Below are positions 51,758-63,700 of a stretch of 64,000 nucleotides of DNA, one piece after another. The stretch is taken from NCBI RefSeq assembly GCF_965363235.1, contig NC_134844.1, positions 15,978,646 through 16,042,645 on the forward strand. The letters are read 5' to 3'. A model generated the notes under the pieces. The model saw only the letters and a list, made by a program, of their open reading frames with translations. It searched no databases and had not been told where the DNA came from. Position numbers and translations under genes: made by a program. Position 1 is the first letter of the stretch. Every line of letters begins with the position of its first letter. The stretch is from Mytilus galloprovincialis (Eukaryota > Mollusca > Bivalvia > Mytilida > Mytilidae).

Positions 51758-54700
51758 CTGTTTGAAAGAAAAGCATATACTGTAAAAGCAGAAATTCTCG
51801 TGGAGGATCCGATTTAATTTGGTTTGTTTCGTGTAAAGAATATATCCACGAAATTAAAAACCACACGAAAATTTAACCTACATATAATATCACTTTCATT
51901 TACTGGAAACCATGAAATTAAATCCCCATGAAATCTTATATAGAGACAAATCAACGAAATTTTAACCCCACAAAAATTAATGTTTCTACAGTATATATGG
52001 TAGTTTTGTGTAGAACTGTAAATGTTTGCCATTGATTTCATGGGTTAGGCCCTTTTCAACTGATTTTTATAGTTTGTTCTAATGTTGTACTTTTAAACAG
52101 TCCCAGAAAGTGGTGCCTTCAAAAATGTTTAACCCCATCACATTATATATGTGCCTGTCCTAAGTCAGGAGCCTCTAATTAAGTCTTAGTTGTGTGTCTA
52201 GTTTCTCATATTTGTTTATCATTTATTGTTTTAAGTAGTATGTTCTAATGTTGTGCCTTTACAACACTGTCCAAGGTTTCGGGAGTGTTGACACCTTCAA
52301 AAATGTTTAACCCCATCACTAGTGCCTGTCATAAGTCAGGAAACCTGTAGTTCAGTAGTCGTTGTTGGTTCAGATACATGACTGACATATTTGTTTTTTC
52401 ATGAATGACTGTGTTATATATTAGTTTGTTAATTTTCTCAATAGAATTGTTTCCTATTTTTCATGTCAGGGCCTTTTATAGCTGACTATACAGTATGATT
52501 TTTTCTCATTGTTGAAATCCACACTGTTGCCTGTAATTGCTTTCCTCAATGTCATTTGAACTTTGGTGAATATTTTTCTCATTGGCAATCATACCACATC
52601 TCCATATTTATATCATAAAAGAAGGTATGAAAATATTTTCCGACTTTTTTAAACAATCCTCTTAACTTACCACTAAATACTTGCAGCATGTTCGTAGTCA
52701 TGCGACAGCCCAATACTGAGCTCTATATCCTCTACCAATAAATACTTACAGCATGTTCGTAGTCATGTGACATCCCCATACTGAGTTCTATATCTTCTAC
52801 CAATAAATACTTACAGCATGTTCGTAGTCAAGGCAGATTCCAAATAAGAAAGTTGAAAAGTTCCCAAAAATATATTTAACAAAATCAGCTTCAATGAAGT
52901 TCTGTTTTGGAATACATGTTATACTTATATAAGTAAACACTTTTTGACAAAAAGTAGATCTATTCGCATTATATTTTTTAAATAAAGAACACCTTAAAAA
53001 AATGTTGCTATCATAACAAAATTGACAGACATTTTGACGGAAAATTTTTATGTTAGCAACACAAAAAATCCTGATATTTTCAGTATTATCAAGGTTTGGA
53101 TGTATATCTTGATTTTATATGAAAGGCAAATTGGAATAAAACATTTCTGAACATCTGCACCAATAAAAAAGGAATTGTAATAACTTTAAAAAAGGATTAT
53201 CTTTGAGTTGCTAACATAAGATTTGACAGACATGAACAATGCTGCTAACATAAAATTTGACAGAAATTAAGTTGTTGCTAACATAAAAATTGACAGACTT
53301 TTTTGTTGCTAACATAACATTTGACGGACTTTTTTGTTGCTAACATAACATTTGACAGACTATTTGTTGCTAACATAATATTTGACGGACTTTTTTGTTG
53401 CTAACATAAGATTTGACGGACATTATTGTTGCTAACATAAAATTTGACGGACTAAAATGTGTTGCTAACATAAGATATTGACGGACTTGTTGCTAACATA
53501 AGATTGTGCTAACATAAATAAATTTGACAGACAATATATATTTGACATTTTTAACCAACATTGGAGATTTTATCCTAGTTGAAAGTCATATTAAGAACTC
53601 CTGCAAAATACCGCTGCCTGAAATTTAAAAAGATTTCAACCCAGGACAGATATCTCTAATTTGTAGCACGACCAAATGTTGCTAACATAAAATGTCAAGT
53701 TTGACAGAAATTATGTTAGCAACAGAATTGATAAAACTATTGATTAAATAAAGTAAATTGAAAGATCCAAAATGTGTATGTTTAATGTACATTATGAAAT
53801 ACAATTTTAACAGGCTTATATAAGTACCTACAATGATGTGGCAAGATTTTATGAACCTGTTGCTATCATAAAATTTATTGACAGACGAGCATCTAATAAG
53901 TAAGGTATTTGAAATTGAAAAAAATATATATCACAGATGTTTTTAACAAAAGAAAAGCAAAAGATTTAGAAACAGGGATGTTTGAATAATCAAACTACAC
54001 TAATAAAAACCATTATACCAGTGTCAACTTAAAGCATCGTAAAACATGAACCTTGTGTCAAAAAATGGGAAGTAATTTCCGTCAAACAGTTCACATTTTT
54101 CATCTTGTTTGGATCATTTCTACTTTTAATGGAAACAATCATATCCAATAATTGGTTTTCTTGCTTTATATAACATTCTTATTCAATATAACATTCACAC
54201 ATTATCATTCAAATAACAGTTAGTATTATTTATCTTAATTTGTTCTTTTTGACGGAATTTTTCATTTCTTTTTGGAATCTGCCTCATGTGACATCCCCAT
54301 ACTGAGTTCTATATCTTCTACCAATATATACTTACAGCATGTTCGTAGTCATGTGACATCCCCATACTGAGTTCTATATCTTCTACCAATATATACTTAC
54401 AGCATGTTCGTAGTCATGTGACATCCCCATACTGAGTTCTATATCTTCTACCAATATATACTTACAGCATGCTCGTAGTCATGTGACATCCCCATACTGA
54501 GTTCTATATCCTCTACCAATAAATACTTACAGCATGTTCGTAGTCATGTGACATCCCCATACTGAGTTCTATATCTTCTACCAATATATACTTACAGCAT
54601 GTTCGTAGTCATGTGACATCCCCATACTGAGTTCTATATCCTCTACCAATAAATACTTACAGCATGTTCGTAGTCATGTGACATTCCCATACTGAGTTCT

Positions 54701-57700
54701 ATATCTTCTACCAATATATACTTACAGCATGTTTGTAGTCATGTGACATCCCCATACTGAGTTCTATATCTTCTACCAATATATACTTACAGCATGTTCG
54801 TAGTCATGTGACATCCCCATACTGAGTTCTATATCTTCTACCAATAAATACTTACAGCATGTTCGTAGTCATGTGACATCCCCATACTGAGCTCTATATC
54901 TTCTACCAATATATACTTACAGCATGTTCGTAGTCATGTGACATCCCCATACTGAGTTCTATATCTTCTACCAATATATACTTACAGCATGTTCGTAGTC
55001 ATGTGACATCCCCATACTGAGCTCTATATCCTCTACCAATATATACTTACAGCATGTTCGTAGTCATGTGACATCCCCATACTGAGCTCTATATCTTCTA
55101 CCAATATATACTTACAGCATGTTTGTAGTCATGTGACATCCCCATACTTAGTTCTATATCCTCTACCAATAAATACTTACAGCATGTTCGTAGTCATGTG
55201 ACATCCCCATACTGAGTTCTATATCTTCTACCAATAAATACTTACAGCATGTTCATAGTCATGTGACATCCCCATACTGAGTTCTATATCTTCTACCAAT
55301 ATATACTTACAGCATGTTCGTAGTCATGCGACATTCCCATACTGAGTTCTATATCTTCTACCAATATATACTTACAGCATGTTCGTAGTCATGCGACATT
55401 CCCATACTGAGTTCTATATCTTCTACCAATATATACTTACAGCATGTTCGTAGTCATGCGACATCCCCATACTGAGTTCTATATCTTCTACCAATAAATA
55501 CTTACAGCATGTTCGTAGTCATGTGACATCCCCATACTGAGTTCTATATCTTCTACCAATAAATACTTACAGCATGTTCATAGTCATGCGACATCCCAAT
55601 ACTGAGTTCTATATCTTCTACCAATATATACTTACAGCATGTTCGTAGTCATGCGACATCCCCATACTGAGTTCTATATCTTCTACCAATATATACTTAC
55701 AGCATGTTCGTAGTCATGTGACATCCCCATACTGAGTTCTATATCTTCTACCAATATATACTTACAGCATGTTCGTAGTCATGTGACATCCCCATACTGA
55801 GTTCTATATCTTCTACCAATAAATACTTACAGCATGTTCGTAGTCATGCGACATACTGAGTTCTATATCTTCTACCAATAAATACTTACAGCATGTTCGT
55901 AGTCATGTGACATCCCCATACTGAGTTCTATATCTTCTACCAATAAATACTTACAGCATGTTCGTAGTCATGCGACATTCCCATACTGACTTCTATATCT
56001 TCTACCAATATATACTTACAGCATGTTCCTAGTCGTGTGACATCCCCATACTGAGTTCTATATCTTCTAACAATATATACTTACAGCATGTTCGTAGTCA
56101 TGTGACATCCCCATACTGAGTTCTATATCTTCTACCAATAAATACTTACAGCATGTTCGTAGTCATGCGACATTCCCATACTGAGTTCTATATCTTCTAC
56201 CAATAAATACTTACAGCATGTTCATAGTCATGTGACATCCCCATACTGAGTTCTATATCTTCTACCACTAAATACTTACAGCATGTTCGTAGTCATGTGA
56301 CATCCCCATACTGAGTTCTATATCTTCTACCAATATATACTTACAGCATGTTCGTAGTCATGTGACATCCCCATACTGAGTTCTATATCCTCTACCAATA
56401 AATACTTACAGCATGTTTGTAGTCATGCGACATTCCCATACTGAGTTCTATATCTTCTACCAATATATACTTACAGCATGTTCGTAGTCATGTGACATCC
56501 CCATACTGAGTTCTATATCTTCTACCAATAAATACTTAAGCATGTTTGTAGTCATGTGACATCCCCATACTGAGCTCTATATCTTCTACCAATATATACT
56601 TACAGCATGTTCATAGTCATGTGACATCCCCATACTGAGTTCTATATCTTCTACCAATATATACTTACAGCATGTTCGTAGTCATGCGACATCCCCATAC
56701 CAATATATACTTACAGCATGTTCATAGTCATGTGACATCCCCATACTGAGTTCTATATCTTCTACCAATATATACTTACAGCATGTTCGTAGTCATGCGA
56801 CATCCCCATACTGTAGTCATGTGACATCCCCATACTGAGTTCTATATCTTCTACCAATAAATACTTACAGCATGTTTGTAGTCATGTGACATCCCCATAC
56901 TGAGTTCTATATCCTCTACCAATAAATACTTACAGCATGTTTGTAGTCATGTGACATCCCCATACTGAGTTCTATATCTTCTACAAATATATACTTACAG
57001 CATGTTCGTAGTCATGTGACATCCCCATACTGAGTTCTATATCTTCTACCAATAAATACTTACAGCATGTTCGTAGTCATGTGACATCCCCATACTGAGT
57101 TCTATATCTTCTACCAATAAATACTTACAGCATGTTCGTAGTCATGTGACATCCCCATACTGAGTTCTATATCCTCTACCAATGTATACTTACAGCATAT
57201 TTGTAGTCATGTGACATCCCCATACTGAGTTCTATATCCTCTACCAATAAATACTTACAGCATGTTTGTAGTCATGTGACATCCCCATACTGAGTTCTAT
57301 ATCTTCTACCAATATATACTTACAGCATGTTTGTAGTCATGTGACATCCCCATACTGAGTTCTATATCTTCTACAAATATATACTTACAGCATGTTCGTA
57401 GTCATGTGACATCCCCATACTGAGTTCTATATCCTCTACCAATAAATACTTACAGCATGTTATTAGTCATGTGACATCCCCATACTGAGTTCTATATCTT
57501 CTACCAATAAATACTTACAGCATGTTCGTAGTCATGTGACATCCCATACTGAGTTCTATATCTTCTACCAATAAATACTTACAGCATGTTCGTAGTCATG
57601 TGACATCCCCATACTGAGTTCTATATCTTCTACCAATAAATACTTACAGCATGTTCGTAGTCATGTGACATCCCCATACTGAGTTCTATATCCTCTACCA

Positions 57701-60700
57701 ATGTATACTTACAGCATGTTTGTAGTCATGTGACATTCCCATACTGAGTTCTATATCTTCTACCAATATATACTTACAGCATGTTCGTAGTCATGTGACA
57801 TCCCATACTGAGTTCTATATCTTCTACCAATAAATACTTACAGCATGTTCGTAGTCATGTGACATCCCCATACTGAGTTCTATATCCTCTACCAATAAAT
57901 ACTTACAGCATGTTTGTAGTCATGTGACATCCCCATACTGAGTTCTATATCTTCTACCAATATATACTTACAGCATGTTCGTAGTCATGTGACATCCCCA
58001 TACTGAGTTCTATATCTTCTACCAATAAATACTTACAGCATGTTCGTAGTCATGTGACATCCCCATACTGAGTTCTATATCTTCTACCAATATATACTTA
58101 CAGCATGTTCATAGTCATGCGACATCCCCATACTGAGCTCTATATCTTCTACCAATAAATACTTACAGCATGTTCGTAGTCATGTGACATCCCCATACTG
58201 AGTTCTATATCCTCTACCAATGTATACTTACAGCATGTTTGTAGTCATGTGACATTCCCATACTGAGTTCTATATCTTCTACCAATATATACTTACAGCA
58301 TGTTCATAGTCATGCGACATCCCCATACTGAGCTCTATATCCTCTACCAATAAATACTTACAGCATGTTCGTAGTCATGTGACATCCCCATACTGAGTTC
58401 TATATCTTCTACCAATATATACTTACAGCATGTTCGTAGTCATGTGACATCCCCATACTGAGTTCTATATCTTCTACCAATATATACTTACAGCATGTTC
58501 ATAGTCATGTGACATCCCCATACTGAGTTCTATATCCTCTACCAATAAATACTTACAGCATGTTCATAGTCATGTGACATCCCCATACTGAGTTCTATAT
58601 CTTCTACCACTAAATACTTACAGCATGTTCGTAGTCATGTGACATCCCCATACTGAGTTCTATATCTTCTACCAATAAATACTTACAGCATGTTCGTAGT
58701 CATGTGACATCTCCATACTGAGTTCTATATCCTCTACCAATAAATACTTAAGCATGTTTGTAGTTATGTGACATCCCCATACTGAGCTCTATATCTTCTA
58801 CCAATATATACTTACAGCATGTTCGTAGTCATGTGACATCCCCATACTGAGTTCTATATCCTCTACCAATATATACTTACAGCATGTTCGTAGTCATGTG
58901 ACATCCCCATACTGAGCTCTATATCTTCTACCAATATATACTTACAGCATGTTCGTAGTCATGTGACATCCCCATACTGAGTTCTATATCCTCTACCAAT
59001 ATATACTTACAGCATGTTCGTAGTCATGTGACATTCCCATACTGAGTTCTATATCTTCTACCAATATATACTTACAGCATGTTCGTAGTCATGTGACATC
59101 CCCATACTGAGTTCTATATCTTCTACCAATAAATACTTACAGCATGTTCGTAGTCATTTGACATCCCCATACTGAGTTCTATATCTTCTACCACTAAATA
59201 CTTACAGCATGTTCGTAGTCATGTGACATCCCCATACTGAGTTCTATATCCTCTACCAATAAATACTTACAGCATGTTCGAAGTCATGTGACATCCCCAT
59301 ACTGAGTTCTATATCTTCTACCAATAAATACTTACAGCATGTTCGTAGTCATGTGACATCCCCATACTGAGTTTTATATCCTCTACCAATAAATACTTAC
59401 AGCATGTTCGTAGTCATGTGACATCCCCATACTGAGTTCTATATCTTCTACCAATAAATACTTACAGCATGTTCGTAGTCATGTGACATCCCCATACTGA
59501 GTTCTATATCTTCTACCAATATATACTTACAGCATGTTCGTAGTCATGTGACATCCCCATACTGAGTTCTATATCTTCTACCAATAAATACTTACAGCAT
59601 GTTCGTAGTCATGTGACATCCCCATACTGAGCTCTATATCTTCTACCAATAAATACTTACAGCATGTTCGTAGTCATGTGACATCCCCATACTGAGTTCT
59701 ATATCTTCTACCAATAAATACTTACAGCATGTTCGTAGTCATGTGACATCCCCATACGGAGCTCTATATCTTCTACCAATATATACTTACAGCATGTTCG
59801 TAGTCATGTGACATCCCCATACTGAGTTCTATATCTTCTACCAATATATACTTACAGCATGTTCCTAATCATGTGACATCCCCATACTGAGTTCTATATC
59901 TTCTACCAATATATACTTACAGCATGTTCCTAATCATGTGACATCCCCATACTGAGTTCTATATCTTCTACCAATATATACTTACATGTACAGCATGTTC
60001 GTAGTCATGTGACATTCATACTGAGTTCTATATCTTCTACCAATATATACTTACAGCATGTTCGTAGTCATGTGACATCCCCATACTGAGTTCTATATCT
60101 TCTACCAATAAATACTTACAGCATGTTCATAGTCATGTGACATCCCCATACTGAGTTCTATATCTTCTACCAATAAATACTTACAGCATGTTCGTAGTCA
60201 TGTGACATCCCCATACTGAGTTCTATATTTTCTACCAATATATACTTACAGCATGTTCGTAGTCATGTGACATCCCCATACTGAGTTCTATATCTTCTAC
60301 CAATATATACTTACATGTACAGCATGTTCGTAGTCATGTGACATTCATACTGAGTTCTATATCTTCTACCAATATATACTTACAGCATGTTCGTAGTCAT
60401 GTGACATCCCCATACTGAGTTCTATATCTTCTACCAATAAATACTTACAGCATGTTCATAGTCATGTGACATCCCCATACTGAGTTCTATATCTTCTACC
60501 AATAAATACTTACAGCATGTTCGTAGTCATGTGACATCCCCATACTGAGTTCTATATCTTCTACCAATATATACTTACAGCATGTTCGTAGTCATGTGAC
60601 ATCCCCATACTGAGTTCTATATCTTCTACCAATATATACTTACAGCATGTTCCTAGTCATGTGACATCCCCATACTGAGTTCTATATCTTCTACCAATAT

Positions 60701-63700
60701 ATACTTACAGCATGTTCATAGTCATGTGACATTCCCATACTGAGTTCTATATCTTCTACCAATATATACTTACAGCATGTTCGTAGTCATGTGACATCCC
60801 CATACTGAGTTCTATATCTTCTACCAATAAATACTTACAGCATGTTCATAGTCATGTGACATCCCCATACTGAGTTCTATATCTTCTACCAATAAATACT
60901 TACAGCATGTTCGTAGTCATGTGACATCCCCATACTGAGTTCTATATCTTCTACCAATATCTACTTACAGCATGTTCATAGTCATGTGACATCCCCATAC
61001 TGAGTTCTATATCTTCTACCAATATCTACTTACAGCATGTTATTAGTCGTGTGACATCCCAATACTGAGTTCTATATCTTCTACCAATAAATACTTACAG
61101 CATGTTCGTAGTCATGTGACATCCCCATACTGAGTTCTATATCTTCTACCAATATATACTTACAGCATGTTCGTAGTCATGTGACATCCCCATACTGAGT
61201 TCTATATCCTCTACCAATAAATACTTACAGCATGTTTGTAGTCATGCGACATTCCCATACTGAGTTCTATATCTTCTACCAATATATACTTACAGCATGT
61301 TCGTAGTCATGTGACATCCCCATACTGAGTTCTATATCCTCTACCAATATATACTTACAGCATGTTCGTAGTCATGTGACATCCCCATACTGAGTTCTAT
61401 ATCTTCTACCTTCAGGTTACATCTTCTACAAACGTCATCTCTACATTTTAATAATTTCTGAAATAAACATTGGTTCCGTTTATTGCTTGCCAAGTAATAT
61501 ATCAAGAACTTTAAACATCTTTAAAATGAGATTGGAAATGGGGAATGTGCCAAAGAGACAACAACCTGACCAAAGAGCAGGCAACAGCTGAAGGCCACCA
61601 ATTTGTATGTATTCAATTTAAACCTAACTAGAGTTTACATTTTGAAATTTTAATCATAGCCATGATAACAAATTTGAATAAATCTTTTATTTTTGTATCG
61701 TATCTGACAGCAAACAGGTATAAAATATGTGTTATTGCAAGCCATTGTTTTAAAAGGTAAATATCAGCAATATTGCAGAGGTAAGTACATGTATATGCAA
61801 TGTAATTCAAATACATTATCAACTTCTGTAGACTGATTTTTTTAACAAATGTTGGGAAATCAAACACCTATTTATTTATTAGGTATTAGATTTACGAAAA
61901 ATAATTTTAGGATTTTTCTATAACAGTAATTACTTAATTTAGTTATAATTTCTCTATGTTTTACAAGAGTCTATTTTTTTTTGTATGGTTATAGGTCCCA
62001 GGTTCTCCTGTCTAGTTCACCTATTTTGTATGAATTAAATCAACAATTTTTTCAGAAAATAAGATTATATTTTTTATTTTTAGTTATCTTTTTACAGGTT
62101 TAAGCAGCAAAAGTTGTATGCCAAATTAGATCTACAGAATTAAAAATTGCTGGTTTTAAGAACAATGAGACAACAATACTAAAACATGTGGAGTTTGAAA
62201 AAGTTTACAATCCAATATGTCGCTTTTTAATTGTTGCAGGTAGGAAAGTTCAGTAACTAACTTACAACGAAATCTGGGTTGACACCATCAGCTAAACTGT
62301 GGTCAAATGAACCAATGGTCATTAATCCTTTGAACTCTAACTCAGTACATTTGGTACGGATAAGATTGACTAGATCAGAAACCTTTGATGTTGATACACC
62401 ATTCTTATCTGAAAAATACCATTGAGATCATTGCATGTACATCATATTGGTTGTTGTATTTGTAATTTGTCTAGCATACCCCACCCTTCCCTACTTGTAA
62501 TTTAAAGTATTGAAACACAGAAAGTATGTTTCTCTCTAACACTACAAATCTGAAAAGTACTCATACTTTGCAATTCATCACTGTAAATCTACTGACCACA
62601 TATAAAGTCATTCTGTATAGTTGTTCCTGGAAAAAGTGTGACAGAAATATATGTTTCCATTCAATATATAGAATAAATAAGAGTTGCAGGATTATACCTA
62701 AGCTGATATGAAAAGGACACTTTTTAAGCTATACAAATACCTGATCTGGCAATACTGTACACGCTATATGGGTTTATCTTTTTGAATCATTGGCTGATCA
62801 AAGAGAACAATACATTATCATTGACAAGCTGCTCCTAAACTTGGAAAACTAAATTGAGAAATAATTTGAACAAGAACGTGTCCACAGTACATGAATGACC
62901 CACTCGCACTATAATTTTTTATGTTCAGTGGACCTTGCAATTAGGGTCAAAACTCTATTTTAGCATTAAAATTAGAAAGATCATATCACAGGAAACATGT
63001 GTACTGAGTTTCAAGTTGATTGTACTTCAACTTCATCAAAAACTACCTTGACCAAAAACTTAAACCTGAAGCGGGACAGACGGGCAAACAAACACACAGA
63101 CCAGGAAACATAATGCACCTCTACTATTGTAGGTGGGGCATAAAAAATCTTTGACGTCCGTGCACAGTATAATCACCTAGTCATATTGTTGCCTCATTTA
63201 AACAAAACTTACTTTCTTCTCTACTCGTATTGACTTGAACAAGTACTTTTAACTTTTCTGTTTTTCCTGCTTTTTCTAATTCTTTGTTTAACTTCTTTGC
63301 TAGCTTCTCAGAGTGAACAGTTTCACACATATAAAGGTTTGGAATGGCTTTAAAAGATATGAAGAAAAGATATTAGTTAGTATACATGTAATTAAATGAT
63401 ATAAAATAACAGAGTTCCAATGTCTCTTGCATTGTACATACATATTTTATCTATTCAAGGTACAATGGCAATAACTTAATAAAACATTTTTTTTTGTAAT
63501 GCTAACAAGACCATTTTCCATAAATTAAATGTTTCAACCATTTTTCACGTATAAATTTCAATAGCCCAATGCTTCATAACAGTTCTTCTAGCTTTTTTGA
63601 GTTATATATATATATATTCAGAAATCCGGAAAATCAACAATTTTCAGTGAATAAATTCCCATAATTTGGAAATGCAAAATCTAAACTTTATGCAAATTTA

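Larger units (their letters stand above)
52672..61410 (-). repeat. Giant exon-end/5' splice site minisatellite in the PLPBP intron (about 110 copies, 65 bp)
   Basis: Read on the minus strand, the unit is 51 nt of the PLPBP exon (VEDIELSMGMSHDYEHA) plus the donor GTAAGTATATATTG or GTAAGTATTTATTG. The first copy, at 61410-61359, is the genuine exon end. About 109 units run continuously from 61410 to 54285, and two to three more lie left of a DNA element at 52831-54284. GTAAGTAT is kept in nearly all copies; exceptions include TTAAGTATT versions (about 56533, 58747) and one GCAAGT (52680). Some units carry a small insertion (ACATGTACAG at about 59985 and 60313). The 65-bp period is not divisible by 3 and the intronic part has stops, so it is not a repeat-protein exon. 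All copies are transcribed in sense. Confidence 0.95.

Noticed and set aside
52672..61410. CRISPR-like regular array
   Set aside because: There are no unique spacers: the whole 65-bp unit is repeated and includes PLPBP coding sequence and a eukaryotic splice donor. The context is an intron of an animal gene.
52672..61410. Exon encoding a repeat protein built of the VEDIELSMGMS unit
   Set aside because: The 65-bp period is not a multiple of 3, and the intronic part of each unit brings in-frame stops, so no long frame runs through the array.
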